Shown: positions 27,026 through 36,135 of the stretch, piece by piece | Position numbering within the stretch: position 1 is the stretch's first letter | Layout: every line of letters begins with the position of its first letter | From: an uncultured Pseudomonadota bacterium | GTDB lineage: Bacteria > Pseudomonadota > Gammaproteobacteria > Ga0077536 | Assembly (NCBI GenBank): GCA_903825645.1 | Contig: CAIKBL010000044.1 | Coordinates: 1-58,286, forward strand | Reading direction: 5' to 3' | Length of the DNA stretch: 58,286 bases | Notes under the pieces: model-generated | Told to the model about the DNA's origin: nothing | The model's database searches: none | What the model saw: the letters and a program-made list of their open reading frames with translations, nothing else | Made by a program: the position numbers and the translations under genes

Positions 27026-28282
27026 ATGCCTGCTTCGCGGAGGACCCAATTCATAGCCGCCGTCATCGGCAATGCGCTCGAATGGTATGATTTCGTGGTC
27101 TTCGGATTCCTGACTGTAGTGATTTCGCGGCTGTTTTTCCCTGATCAAAACGCGTTGATTGGTCTGCTCAAAACAACGGCGACGTTTGGGGTCGGTTTTT
27201 TTATGCGGCCGGTTGGCGGTCTGATGCTGGGGATATACGCCGACAGGCACGGCCGAAAAGCCGCCATGCAACTGATCATGGGGCTCATGACATTAGCGCT
27301 CCTGATTATGGCGAGCGCACCGCCCTATTCGGTCATTGGCCTTGGCGCCCCTGTCCTGATCGTCGCCGCGCGTCTCATCCAGGGCTTCGCCACAGGTGGC
27401 GAGTATGCCGTGGCTACAGCCTTTTTGGTCGAGTCAGCGCCACCCGATAGCAAGGGCTTCTATGGTGCCTTCCAGTCCGTCGGTCTGACCCTCGCCGCAC
27501 TCGGCGGGGCTGCAGTAGGGATGGCCATCACCACGCTATTGACCCCCGCCCAGCTCGACAGTTGGGGCTGGCGCGTGCCGTTTGTGATCGGATTGCTGAT
27601 CGCGCCGGTCGGGCTCTATATCCGCCGCCATCTCGAAGAACCTGCGGCGTACCAGTCGAGTCAAAAAATCCTCGCGCACGCGATCAAACCACGCCTACGT
27701 GATAACCTCGGCGGGCTCGGGATCAGCTTTGGTCTCACGGTGACCGGTACCATTACCTACTATGTACTGCTGGTCTACATGCCCACTTTTGTACAACAGC
27801 AACTCGGCCTGCCGCTGGCCACTGCTTTCAAGACGCAGGTCATCTCACTCGTCCTGCTGACGCTCGCGATCCCCGCGTGCGGTGCCCTCTCAGATCGGTG
27901 GGGTCGTCGACCCTTGCTCATCAGCGGCGCCCTGTTGTTACTCGGACTCCTCTATCCCTTGTTCTCGTTCGTCCAGCGTGCCCCGGGATTTCAGAGTCTG
28001 CTGATCCTGCAAGTGACGCTGGCTATTCCGCTCGCCCTTTTCTATGGTCCGCTCGCCACCACCGTTGCCGAACAATTCAAAACCGGCATCCGCTCCACCG
28101 GTTTGTCACTCGCCTATAACCTTGCGGTCATGCTCTTCGGCGGCTTTGCGCCTTTTTTGGTAACCCTAATGGTCAAGTCGACGGGCGATCCGCTCGCGGG
28201 CGCGTATTATGTCATGTTCGGTTGTGTCGTTGGGCTTCTCGCCGCCGCGTTTGTCCGCGATCCGCGGTCAAACGCTGATTAA
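27026..28282 (+). CDS. MFS transporter, metabolite:H+ symporter (MHS) family
   Basis: The 418-residue protein has about 12 membrane segments and the MHS signatures: IGNALEWYDFVVFGF in the first helix, FFMRPVGGLMLGIYADRHGRKA (split as helix plus cytoplasmic loop), ARLIQGFATGGEYA and DRWGRRPLL in the second half. MHS carriers import organic acids, betaines or aromatic acids with protons. The start at 27026 has AAGGA upstream. It is a single gene, divergent from the quinohemoprotein; uptake of that pathway's product is possible but unproven. Confidence 0.9.
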   Translation: MPASRRTQFIAAVIGNALEWYDFVVFGFLTVVISRLFFPDQNALIGLLKTTATFGVGFFMRPVGGLMLGIYADRHGRKAAMQLIMGLMTLALLIMASAPPYSVIGLGAPVLIVAARLIQGFATGGEYAVATAFLVESAPPDSKGFYGAFQSVGLTLAALGGAAVGMAITTLLTPAQLDSWGWRVPFVIGLLIAPVGLYIRRHLEEPAAYQSSQKILAHAIKPRLRDNLGGLGISFGLTVTGTITYYVLLVYMPTFVQQQLGLPLATAFKTQVISLVLLTLAIPACGALSDRWGRRPLLISGALLLLGLLYPLFSFVQRAPGFQSLLILQVTLAIPLALFYGPLATTVAEQFKTGIRSTGLSLAYNLAVMLFGGFAPFLVTLMVKSTGDPLAGAYYVMFGCVVGLLAAAFVRDPRSNAD

Positions 28283-28418
28283 GGCCGGGGGATGATCGAC
28301 TGTCCCGCCGGGGGGGGCGTGGGTCGGCCGCAGCCGTACGTGGGCAAGCCGGTTCGAAAACGTTATCGTTGCGCGCCGCGCATGACCGACTGAATCGCTA
28401 AACTGGAGAATCACTAAA

Positions 28419-28799
28419 ATGAGCCAAGCACCTATTGCCTGTAACGTACTCGGAGAGCCGTTAGTCCCCTGCTCATTTGACCCGATGACCGGCTTCTATC
28501 GTGATGGCTGCTGCAATACCGGGAAAGAAGACCTGGGCAGCCATACGGTTTGCGTCGAAGTGACGACTGAGTTTCTCGCCTTCTCGCGCGCGGGCGGCAA
28601 CGATCTGTCGACCCCGCGCCCGGAATTTGGGTTTCCCGGCCTACAACCGGGCGAGCGCTGGTGCCTGTGTGCGCCACGTTGGCAAGAGGCTTATGAAGCG
28701 GGCGTCGCACCGCGGGTCTTTCTGCTGGGCACTCACGAAGGCGCACTCGAGCACGTCGACTTGGCCGCGTTAAAAACCCATGCTCGAGATTTGTCCTAG
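28419..28799 (+). CDS. DUF2237-family protein
   Basis: The 126-residue product fits the DUF2237 family: CNVLGEPLVPCS, GFYRDGCCNTG, LGSHTVCVEVTTEFLAFS, GNDLSTPRPEFGFPGL and the CLCAPRW motif. Several conserved Cys suggest metal or redox function but none is established. The ATG has GGAG ten bases upstream. It stands alone between the MFS gene and the convergent DUF3014 gene. Confidence 0.9.
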   Translation: MSQAPIACNVLGEPLVPCSFDPMTGFYRDGCCNTGKEDLGSHTVCVEVTTEFLAFSRAGGNDLSTPRPEFGFPGLQPGERWCLCAPRWQEAYEAGVAPRVFLLGTHEGALEHVDLAALKTHARDLS

Positions 28800-28819
28800 G
28801 AACCCTGCTATCTGTTGAT

Positions 28820-29755
28820 TCAACGCGTCCCTGCCGGCACTACAGACGTCACCAGCCGCGCGCGCAGCGCGGTCAACCATTGTTGTACCCGTGCCATATG
28901 GGCCGGCCCGAGGCGATATAACATGCGCTGGCCGGCAGATGCCGCTTCGAGTTCGGGATCGGCGTACTGGTAAAACACCTTGGGCTGAAGCAATGGAATC
29001 GGCGCGGGTGGCGCGGTGGTGGCGAGAAGGTGGTCAATCACCTCCAGCAGCCGCGCATCAAAGGCCTTGCCCGGGAATCCCAGCGCTTCATAGGTACGTT
29101 GTATCTCTGGGTAAAACTGGCGGTAGATCCGAGCCACCTCCCCCACATTCAAGTTGACGATGAGAGACACGAGCGCGTCATAACGCGTGGCGTTGCCCGA
29201 ATCGAGCATGATGAGGGTATCCGTTTCTAAGATCCCCAAGTGCCCCGGTACCGGCTTCAATAACCGGTATTTAGGCTGTAGCTTACCCGCCGTCAAATTG
29301 TCGACTGAGAGTACGAATTTACGGACCAACTCGGTGGTCTGGAAATGACGCTCCCACACCGGCGGCGCCATCAGCGCGCTCAGTGCCACCCCGATAGCCT
29401 GATCGACGTCCACGGGGGCGGCGAGCGGCGGCGTTGCCGAGCTTGCGGCGGCGGGCTCGCCCGCGGCGTTCGCGTGCGCCGGCGCCATCGTCGCCGCGTC
29501 AGACGAACCCGGTGGCGAGACCACCGGCACCGAGGCCAAGGATCGGTCGGACACGACGCCCGTCGTCTCGGAGATCGTCGGCGAGGTCGGTGCAGCAGCC
29601 GGTGTCGTCGCCGTCACAAGTCCCGCGCTACCGGATGGCCCCGCATTCGCGACTGGCGTCGCGACGGAATGGCGCTGCGCATACCAGTTACTGCCGAACC
29701 ACCCGAGGACCGCACAAAAGGCAATCGCGCTCACTATCTGGACGAAAAATCGCAT
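28820..29755 (-). CDS. DUF3014-family membrane-anchored protein
   Basis: The 311-residue product has an N-terminal membrane segment (about 7-25), a low-complexity Ala/Pro/Ser/Thr linker to about residue 110, and a conserved C-terminal domain with ALMAPPVWERHFQTTELVR, KFVLSVDNL, SGNATRYDALVSLI, RIYRQFYPEIQRTYEALGF and ADPELEAASAGQRMLYRLGP, as in DUF3014. It is probably anchored in the inner membrane with the domain in the periplasm. Function unknown. It starts 11 bases after the preceding 144-residue gene. Confidence 0.85.
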   Translation of the reverse strand: MRFFVQIVSAIAFCAVLGWFGSNWYAQRHSVATPVANAGPSGSAGLVTATTPAAAPTSPTISETTGVVSDRSLASVPVVSPPGSSDAATMAPAHANAAGEPAAASSATPPLAAPVDVDQAIGVALSALMAPPVWERHFQTTELVRKFVLSVDNLTAGKLQPKYRLLKPVPGHLGILETDTLIMLDSGNATRYDALVSLIVNLNVGEVARIYRQFYPEIQRTYEALGFPGKAFDARLLEVIDHLLATTAPPAPIPLLQPKVFYQYADPELEAASAGQRMLYRLGPAHMARVQQWLTALRARLVTSVVPAGTR

Positions 29756-29766
29756 GGTGGGACACC

Positions 29767-30201
29767 CTACAAGTCAACCAACGACAACGCGCTGGTATCG
29801 ATAAAACACGGCGGCGGGGGCACGCGCTCATCAAGAAGCGCGCCCGGTGGAGCCAGACTCAACTGACTCAGATCAAAAACCGGCGGAATGACGTCAATAG
29901 ACTCGATCAACATCACCCCAGGCGGGGCCAGCGTGAGCCCCGTATCGCTGGGCGCGACTTCCGGCGTAGGGGGCACCTTCACGCGTTCGACCTCTGCGCC
30001 GAGCGCTTCGAGTGCTTTCTGATACTGCTCGGCACTGGCTTCGGTCACCCCTTTTTTGACAAGGGTACGCACGCCAAGCAAGGCCTCACTTTGGACCAAC
30101 GAGATCTTGAACAGACGGGCGAGGGCAGCCTGCACGGTCAAGGGATCATGACCAGGACGCAGTTGCCCGGTCAGCACGATATCGAATAAAAAAGGGATCA
30201 T
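29767..30201 (-). CDS. Conserved hypothetical protein with C-terminal LAPPG repeats
   Basis: The 144-residue product has an N-terminal domain with the recurrent gammaproteobacterial pattern ...[10 protein letters not shown]...[12 protein letters not shown]...[13 protein letters not shown], often seen at the front of DUF805-type and related proteins. The C-terminal half has two copies of an (S/T)LAPPGxxLxE-x-DxSxLSL pattern. No enzyme activity is indicated. I start at 30201 because AGGAG precedes it; the frame is open to 30252. It is cotranscribed with the DUF3014 gene. Confidence 0.65.
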   Translation of the reverse strand: MIPFLFDIVLTGQLRPGHDPLTVQAALARLFKISLVQSEALLGVRTLVKKGVTEASAEQYQKALEALGAEVERVKVPPTPEVAPSDTGLTLAPPGVMLIESIDVIPPVFDLSQLSLAPPGALLDERVPPPPCFIDTSALSLVDL

Positions 30202-30386
30202 GGAACTCCTTTGCGCACCTACCAGGCCGTCATGTCGCCCATACTGTCCCAAAAGCGCTCGGGATGCGCCCTTGCGCGGCTTATGGTATCAAGAGCACTG
30301 ATTCTACAAGAGGATGGAGTCGACGGTATGTCTCGCTCAATCAAACGTCTGCAACACACGTTCCACCCGAAGAAAGGAAACTACCT

Positions 30387-30920
30387 GTGATCCAGCCCAT
30401 CCTACGCATGGGCGATCCCCGCCTGCTCACCGTCGCTGCGCCCGTCGCTGAATTCGGGACGCCCGCGCTCGACACCTTGCTGCAGGATATGTTCGACACC
30501 ATGCGCGCGGCAAACGGCGCGGGCCTTGCGGCGCCCCAGATTGGCGTGCCGCTCCGGATCGTGATTTTCGGGCAACCAGAGCTGAATTCCCGCTATCCTG
30601 ACGCACCGGTGGTGCCGCAGACCGTCCTCATCAACCCAGTGCTCACCGCGCTCGATGACATTCAGGTGGACGGCTGGGAAGGCTGTCTCTCGGTGCCAGG
30701 TTTGCGCGGTGTCGTCCCCCGCTACCTCCGGTTACATTATGAAGGCTATGACGCCGAGGGACAGGCGTTTGCGCGTACCGTAGAAGGATTTCACGCGCGG
30801 GTGGTGCAGCACGAGTGCGATCATCTGGACGGCGTGTTGTACCCGATGCGCGTGCAAGATTTTACGCGCTTCGGGTACACCGACGTCCTCTTCCCCGGCT
30901 TAGACGCCAGCGATGACTAA
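30387..30920 (+). CDS. def: Peptide deformylase
   Basis: The 177-residue product has all three deformylase motifs: [10 protein letters not shown] (motif 1), EGCLSVP with the metal Cys (motif 2) and HECDH with the two metal His and catalytic Glu (motif 3). It removes the formyl group from nascent proteins. The GTG at 30387 is chosen because AAGGAA lies eight bases before it and the protein then begins at the usual point; the frame is open to 30264. Its end is eight bases from the convergent VOC dioxygenase end. It is not next to fmt, so it may be a second copy. Confidence 0.93.
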   Translation: MIQPILRMGDPRLLTVAAPVAEFGTPALDTLLQDMFDTMRAANGAGLAAPQIGVPLRIVIFGQPELNSRYPDAPVVPQTVLINPVLTALDDIQVDGWEGCLSVPGLRGVVPRYLRLHYEGYDAEGQAFARTVEGFHARVVQHECDHLDGVLYPMRVQDFTRFGYTDVLFPGLDASDD

Positions 30921-30928
30921 CCGAGGGT

Positions 30929-31894
30929 TCAGTCGCGCAGGACGCCGAGTTGGGCGACCAGCGCCTCCCGGCTTTCCTTGAACTGCGGGGCGACCATCAC
31001 GTCATGGCCGAGGCGCTCAGCCGTCTCGTCGCACAGGAATCCATCAGGATGGCTGACTGTCGCTTCAAATAAGGCTCCACTCGGGGTGCGCACGTAGATG
31101 GAGTCGAAATAGCCCCGGTCTTTGACTTCAGAGATATCGGTAAAGCCCATCGCCTCCAGCGATCCCTTGACGGCGCCCTGCTCCGCATGCGTACCCACCT
31201 GGAAAGCCATGTGGTGCACCGCCCCTTCTGAAAAGGTCCAGCTACCTTGTTTCAAATTCGGCTCCACCACAAAATCGACGTAAGTTCCGCTCCCCCCTGC
31301 ACCCAGGGCATAGCGGACATATTGCCGGTCTTCGGCGATCCGCCTGCCGCCCCAGCCATGCGTCATAAACTCTTCCATCGACTCGATGTCCCGTACCGAC
31401 ACGCAGATGGCATGTGTCCCGCGCAGCATGAGTGCCTTGGGCACTGGCCCACTGCTAAAGGGCGCCCGCGTATCGTCGTCAATCCCGACAATCGAGTACC
31501 GGATCCCGCAAGGATGGGTAAAATCGACGCAGCGCTCGCCCAGACGTTCGTCTTCCGTGGTGGCAAAACCGTGTCCTTCAAGGCGCGTCTTCCAGTAACC
31601 CAACGAAGACATCGGTGCGGAAAGGGAAAAATACGTGATTTGCCCCGAGCCAGGCCGCGCTTTGGCGCCGAGATGCCGCAGCGGAAACGAGGTCACCAGC
31701 GAGCTTTCCTCTCCCATATCGTTGCCGTAATACAGGTGATAGATGGGAATTTGGCCGTCGTATAGCAACGTCTTTTTGACGGATTTCAAACCCAGCACCT
31801 TGGTATGGAAGTCATAATCTTCCTGCGCGTCACCGGTACAGAGGGTGATGTGATGGTGGCGGGTTAACGCGGCACCGGGTGAGACATTTGACAT
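30929..31894 (-). CDS. VOC-family ring-cleaving dioxygenase (PcpA/LinE/MhqO type)
   Basis: The 321-residue protein has two vicinal-oxygen-chelate modules. HHITL (first metal His region), DFHTKVLGLKSVKKTLLYDG (typical of the hydroquinone dioxygenase group, split as helix and strand), AVHHMAFQV (second His) and GALFEATVS (Glu) make a complete 2-His-1-Glu iron site. Relatives such as PcpA and LinE cleave hydroquinones; MhqO-type proteins act on quinone adducts. AGGAGA precedes the start. A glutathione S-transferase lies 0.6 kb away in the same direction, a combination frequent in quinone handling. Confidence 0.82.
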   Translation of the reverse strand: MSNVSPGAALTRHHHITLCTGDAQEDYDFHTKVLGLKSVKKTLLYDGQIPIYHLYYGNDMGEESSLVTSFPLRHLGAKARPGSGQITYFSLSAPMSSLGYWKTRLEGHGFATTEDERLGERCVDFTHPCGIRYSIVGIDDDTRAPFSSGPVPKALMLRGTHAICVSVRDIESMEEFMTHGWGGRRIAEDRQYVRYALGAGGSGTYVDFVVEPNLKQGSWTFSEGAVHHMAFQVGTHAEQGAVKGSLEAMGFTDISEVKDRGYFDSIYVRTPSGALFEATVSHPDGFLCDETAERLGHDVMVAPQFKESREALVAQLGVLRD

Positions 31895-31993
31895 GAGGTT
31901 CTCCTAACGCTCGTGAATAGGATGATGGAACAGCATGAGTTTTTCGAACAAAAACACTAGCACACTGTCCCGCAAGGACAACGCATTAATTTG

Positions 31994-32473
31994 TCAGCCC
32001 ACGAACCGGTCCTGCTCGCGATGTTGGTGAAGCCAACGTTCGAGTTCGCGCGCAAAGGCCTGACGATCACTCGCGCTGTAAGTCGACGGCCCGCCCGTCT
32101 GGACGCCGCTGCTACGCAGCGTTTCCATGAAATTCCGTAATTCGAGCAGTCCCTGCACGTTATTGGCGGTGTAGCGCTCCCCGCGAGGATTGAGGGCCTC
32201 AGCGCCTTTGGCGACCACCGCGGCGGCCAGTGGAATGTCTGCCGTGATTAAGAGTTCGCCGGGCTTTACGCGCGCCACAATGTAGGCATCCGCGCCATCA
32301 AAACCGCGGGCAACCCGCACCTGCCTAATAAAAACTGACGTTGGAATGGTGAGACTCTGGTTGGCGACCAACACGATGCGGATCCCCGTCCGATCGGCCG
32401 CGCGGTACAACATCTGCTTAACCGGCACCGGGCAGGCATCCGCATCCACCCAGATCTGGGGCGACTCGGCCAC
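31994..32473 (-). CDS. yaiI: YaiI/YqxD (DUF188) family protein
   Basis: The 159-residue product follows the YaiI pattern: [63 protein letters not shown] and the basic end [12 protein letters not shown]. The fold is PIN-like and the function unproven. The start is GTG at 32473. It lies between the GST gene upstream (38 bases) and the VOC gene. Confidence 0.92.
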   Translation of the reverse strand: MAESPQIWVDADACPVPVKQMLYRAADRTGIRIVLVANQSLTIPTSVFIRQVRVARGFDGADAYIVARVKPGELLITADIPLAAAVVAKGAEALNPRGERYTANNVQGLLELRNFMETLRSSGVQTGGPSTYSASDRQAFARELERWLHQHREQDRFVG

Positions 32474-32511
32474 CCCAGATGTATTATCTGAAACCCTTCC
32501 CGAGGTCGTAC

Positions 32512-33348
32512 TCAGAACACCACCGGCAGTTCAAGATGCTGCTCATAGACAAAGTCTCGGTGCGCCCGCAAGGCAGGCGTGAGTGCGGCCTCAATCCGCG
32601 GATCGGTGTTGCCGTAAGCTCCGCGAAAATCATCCGCCATCGGGCAACGCTCAGGCGACATCGGATCCAGAATGGCACAACAGGCCGCCCAATAAATGTC
32701 TAACGCCGAGAGACTATCCCCAATTAAGTAGCGCTTGCCCGCGGCCTGCTGGCTCGCCAGTTGGGTCGCCAAGGCGGCGACGATGTCCCGGATCCTAAGC
32801 GCGGCCGCTTCCGCTGCCGCGGGCGTATAACCATATTTATTGCCCAGAAACATCCAAAACTCGCGTTGCGGATCATTGTCGGGAAGCGTCTTGAGTGGTC
32901 CATCGACCATCAGCAGGCGCTTGACCCAGACGAGTCCATTTTCGCCTAACAATTCGTTCGCGAGTCCAAACATACGGGCGCGATCATCGACCCCTGCCGG
33001 GATAAGAGCTGGCTCAGGCGCTAGACGCTCGGCCAGATTAAGCTGATCAACCCAACCCGCACGCGGGCGTTCGTCATGCCAGGCGACTACCGGCGCGCTT
33101 GCTTGGCCCGTCCAAGCGATTAATTCTGCCTGCGTGTCACCCATACCGAGCGCGAGATCGGAGGTGCCCGCGTCTCCGCTACGCACCGCGGTGTATTTCA
33201 GCCCCTTGACGTGATAAACGCCCTTGCAAGCTTCCCGCCATGGTCCGGGAATGGGGTAGGCGCCGAGGACTATCCGTAATCCGCTCATCTTCCGTGCAGC
33301 GGCAATCTCCACATACGTCACCTTGATGTCTTCGAATCCAATCGCCAT
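32512..33348 (-). CDS. Glutathione S-transferase-family protein
   Basis: The 278-residue product has a thioredoxin-like N-terminal part ([39 protein letters not shown]) and an all-helical C-terminal GST domain ending with [18 protein letters not shown], where the Asp is the conserved N-capping residue of GST helix 6. GAGGAG precedes the ATG. Several members of this group conjugate or reduce quinones or epoxides; with the nearby PcpA-like dioxygenase, a role in hydroquinone/quinone metabolism is plausible but not shown. Confidence 0.72.
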   Translation of the reverse strand: MAIGFEDIKVTYVEIAAARKMSGLRIVLGAYPIPGPWREACKGVYHVKGLKYTAVRSGDAGTSDLALGMGDTQAELIAWTGQASAPVVAWHDERPRAGWVDQLNLAERLAPEPALIPAGVDDRARMFGLANELLGENGLVWVKRLLMVDGPLKTLPDNDPQREFWMFLGNKYGYTPAAAEAAALRIRDIVAALATQLASQQAAGKRYLIGDSLSALDIYWAACCAILDPMSPERCPMADDFRGAYGNTDPRIEAALTPALRAHRDFVYEQHLELPVVF

Positions 33349-33929
33349 CGGTCATCTCCTCAATTGTGCGTCAGTCATGAATCGCAGGAGACTGACCCGA
33401 AACCACCAGCATGGCAAGCCTTCTCGCATTCGTTGCGAAACCCGACATTAAGCGCAGATCAGCATCAGCTGACAGCGCACCCTGTTGGCGAACGCCGGTC
33501 CCGGCCCGCGGTTCAAGGCTGCGACCACCCGCCGCGAGGCAACGCCACCCGAGCATAACGCTTGGCAGGACATTGCTCGGTAGACCGCTCGGACGGCCCT
33601 GCGTTGGCTGCTCCGGCGGCGCCGACGATCGCACGGCGGCACCCCTAAAATGAGTCCCTCGGGCAAGTAGTCCCGCAAGCCGCGCGTGTGCCTGCGCGGG
33701 AGGTGTTCGGCTCTCCTCAGACCATCGAAACCGCACAACATTTGCTCATCATCCGTGCGTTGTGGGCCACTGCGCTGTTGCGCAAGCGCAATCCTGTCTG
33801 GTTGGGAGACCTCACGCGTGGGCGCGCCGTCCGATCCGTTGTATGCTTCGCGTCCGATGGTGATCAGCTGTGATTTGGCAGGCATGGTCATGCTGCACAG
33901 CACAAATTGAATCTTCCGGGAGGAAACTG
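33349..33929. other. Intergenic region of 580 bases, no supported gene
   Basis: The region separates the minus-strand GST gene from the plus-strand PhyH operon and should hold both promoters. Open frames occur (for example 33448-33903 minus, 33688-33873 plus), but the translations have no recognisable domain and no good ribosome binding sites. The sequence is unusually long for a promoter region here and may be a decayed gene. The strong GGGAGG for the PhyH gene lies at its right edge. Confidence 0.45.
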
Positions 33930-34724
33930 ATGGAACTCTCCACCGCCCAAATCGCCCATTTCCATGATCGGGGATACGTCTTCCTGGAAAACGTATTTAG
34001 TCCGCCTGAAACGTCGCTGCTGTGCGACGAAGCTCATCGCATTTTCGCGACCTCGCGCGAGGAAGTCGTGCGCGAAAAAGATGAAAAAACCGCCAGAACA
34101 GCCTTTGCCGCCCATCATTACAATGAGGCTTATCGTCGACTGGGATGTCACCCCCGACTCATCACCCCGGTCATGCAGTTGCTTGATGGACCGGTCTACA
34201 TGCACCAGTACAAAATCAATGCCAAAGCCGCGTTCAATGGTGACGTCTGGCAGTGGCACCAAGATTACGGGACCTGGGCACGTGATGATCTGATGCCCGA
34301 ACCACGGGCGATGAACATTGCACTCTTTCTCGACGACGTCACAGAATTTAACGGCGCGCTGATGTTCATTCCGCGCAGCCACCGCCAAGGGACTCTCGAA
34401 GCCGGCCATGATCTGCAGACAACGAGCTATCCCCTGTGGACCATCAGTAACAACGAAATCACCCGTTTGGTCCAAGAAGGCGGGCTGGTGTCGCCCAAAG
34501 GCAAGGCGGGCTCAATCGTCCTGTTCCACGGCAATCTGGTTCATGGTAGTCCCTCCAACATGTCGCCGTTCGATCGCACGATTGTCTATCTCAGCCTGTG
34601 TCATGTGGACAACCATATCCGTCGGTTCAAGCGCCCAGAGTGGATCGCGCACCGCGATTTCACCCCCATTGCGCCGCTGGCCGATGATTGTCTAAACGAA
34701 CTCATCAACGTCAGGGCGGCCTAA
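33930..34724 (+). CDS. Phytanoyl-CoA dioxygenase (PhyH) family Fe(II)/2-oxoglutarate oxygenase
   Basis: The 264-residue product has a complete facial triad in the PhyH/ectoine-hydroxylase pattern: WHQDYGTW with H110 and D112, NIALFLDDVTEFNGALMFIPRSH as core strands, GSIVLFHGNLVHGS with H205, and R216 for 2-oxoglutarate. The start at 33930 has GGGAGG seven bases upstream. It is followed after four bases by the SAF-domain dehydrogenase and then a flavin monooxygenase, so all three probably convert one metabolite, with a hydroxylation as the first step. The metabolite is unknown. Confidence 0.83.
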   Translation: MELSTAQIAHFHDRGYVFLENVFSPPETSLLCDEAHRIFATSREEVVREKDEKTARTAFAAHHYNEAYRRLGCHPRLITPVMQLLDGPVYMHQYKINAKAAFNGDVWQWHQDYGTWARDDLMPEPRAMNIALFLDDVTEFNGALMFIPRSHRQGTLEAGHDLQTTSYPLWTISNNEITRLVQEGGLVSPKGKAGSIVLFHGNLVHGSPSNMSPFDRTIVYLSLCHVDNHIRRFKRPEWIAHRDFTPIAPLADDCLNELINVRAA

Positions 34725-34728
34725 TCCG

Positions 34729-36096
34729 ATGAATCTCCATGCGCTTTTGACCGCACGCGAACAGGCAGGACGGCCCATCCGGGTCGGTTTAATTGGGGCC
34801 GGCAAATTCGGCTCCATGTTTCTGGCCCAGGCGCGGCGAACGCCGGGGATGCACGTGACGGGTATCGCCGATCTGTCGCCGACGCGGGCAAAAGCGGCCC
34901 TGCAGCAGGTGGGCTGGCCCGCGGACTGCGCGACGGCGCGCACCGCCCAGGAAGCCTTGCAACACCGCACGACCTGGGTGACCGACGATGCCGCCGCGCT
35001 CATCGCGGCAGACGGCATCGAGGTGGTTATTGATGCCACCGGAAATCCCGCGGCGGGGATCCGGCACTGCCTGCTGGCTTTCGAACATGGACGGCACATC
35101 GTGATGGTGAACGTTGAGGCGGATGCACTCGCGGGCCCTCTCCTCGCGGACCGTGCACGCCGTGCAGGCGTCGTCTATTCACTCGCCTATGGCGATCAGC
35201 CCGCGCTCATCTGCGAGATGGTCGACTGGGCTCGGGCGAGCGGCTTACACGTGGTGGCCGCCGGCAAGGGCACCAAATATCTGCCGACCTATCATGACTC
35301 CACACCCGAAACGGTATGGCAGCATTACGGGTTAACGGCCGAGCAGGCCGAAGTCGGTGGCCTCAACGCCCAGATGTTCAATTCCTTTCTGGACGGGACC
35401 AAGTCCGGTATCGAGATGGCGGCCGTCGCCAACGCGACGGGCCTTACGCCGCCCCAGCACGGCCTCGCATTTCCGCCCTGCAACGTTGAGGCGTTAGCGA
35501 GCGTCCTGCGCCCGCGCGCGGACGGTGGTGTCCTCGAGGGGACCGGCATGGTCGAAGTTATCTCCAGTCTAGACCGCAACGGCCAGCGTCTGCCGCGCGA
35601 TCTGCGCTGGGGGGTTTACGCCGTATTTGAGGCGCCCGATGATTACGTCGCGCGTTGTTTTGCTGAATACGGACTCGCCACCGATGATTCCGGTCGCTAT
35701 GCCTCGATGTACAAACCCTTCCATCTGATTGGCCTTGAGCTCGGGATTTCGGTCGCGAGTGTCGCCCTCAGAAGAGAGTCTACCGGTGCGCCAATCACCT
35801 GGCGCGGCGATGTGGTGGCCACCGCCAAACGTGATCTGGCCGCCGGTGAAATGCTGGATGGCGAGGGCGGGTTTTGCGTGTGGGGCAAACTGATGCCGGC
35901 CGCTGACTCGTTGGCGATCGGCGGCCTGCCGATTGGGCTTGCCCACCATTGTCGACTTAAGCACCCGGTCAGCCGCGGCGCCCCGCTGTGCTGGACGGAT
36001 GTCGACATCGACCAGAATCAAGAGTGTGTCCAGATCCGTCGAACGATGGAACGTGAATTTGCACCGGTGCCCGCGGCGCCCACGCGTGTCGCCTGA
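34729..36096 (+). CDS. NAD(P)-dependent oxidoreductase with C-terminal SAF domain (COG4091-like)
   Basis: The 455-residue product has an N-terminal Rossmann domain (VGLIGAGKFGSM at 19-30, VVIDATGNP) like homoserine dehydrogenases, a central catalytic part (AYGDQPALICEMVDWAR, AAGKGTKYLPTYHDSTPE, GTKSGIEMAA) and a C-terminal SAF region from about residue 370 (RDLAAGEMLDGEGGFCVWGKL). COG4091 proteins include D-apionate oxidoisomerase, which combines oxidation and isomerisation of sugar acids. It lies four bases after the PhyH gene. A branched hydroxy- or sugar-acid substrate is an inference from that family. Confidence 0.8.
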   Translation: MNLHALLTAREQAGRPIRVGLIGAGKFGSMFLAQARRTPGMHVTGIADLSPTRAKAALQQVGWPADCATARTAQEALQHRTTWVTDDAAALIAADGIEVVIDATGNPAAGIRHCLLAFEHGRHIVMVNVEADALAGPLLADRARRAGVVYSLAYGDQPALICEMVDWARASGLHVVAAGKGTKYLPTYHDSTPETVWQHYGLTAEQAEVGGLNAQMFNSFLDGTKSGIEMAAVANATGLTPPQHGLAFPPCNVEALASVLRPRADGGVLEGTGMVEVISSLDRNGQRLPRDLRWGVYAVFEAPDDYVARCFAEYGLATDDSGRYASMYKPFHLIGLELGISVASVALRRESTGAPITWRGDVVATAKRDLAAGEMLDGEGGFCVWGKLMPAADSLAIGGLPIGLAHHCRLKHPVSRGAPLCWTDVDIDQNQECVQIRRTMEREFAPVPAAPTRVA

Positions 36097-36135
36097 CGCG
36101 ATCGTCCCTCCCCTATAGTCTCAAGGAGCCCTTTC

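Noticed and set aside
26455-27072. 205-codon open frame on the minus strand
   Set aside because: It overlaps the starts of two well-supported genes and has no family features.
33505-33525. GGTTCAAGG stretch considered as a tRNA T-arm
   Set aside because: No acceptor or anticodon arm can be built around it. No other tRNA-like T-arm with a matching cloverleaf was found, including tRNA-Sec.
33448-33903. 151-codon open frame on the minus strand
   Set aside because: Arg-rich, low-complexity translation with no domain and no RBS. It lies in a GC-rich promoter-like gap.
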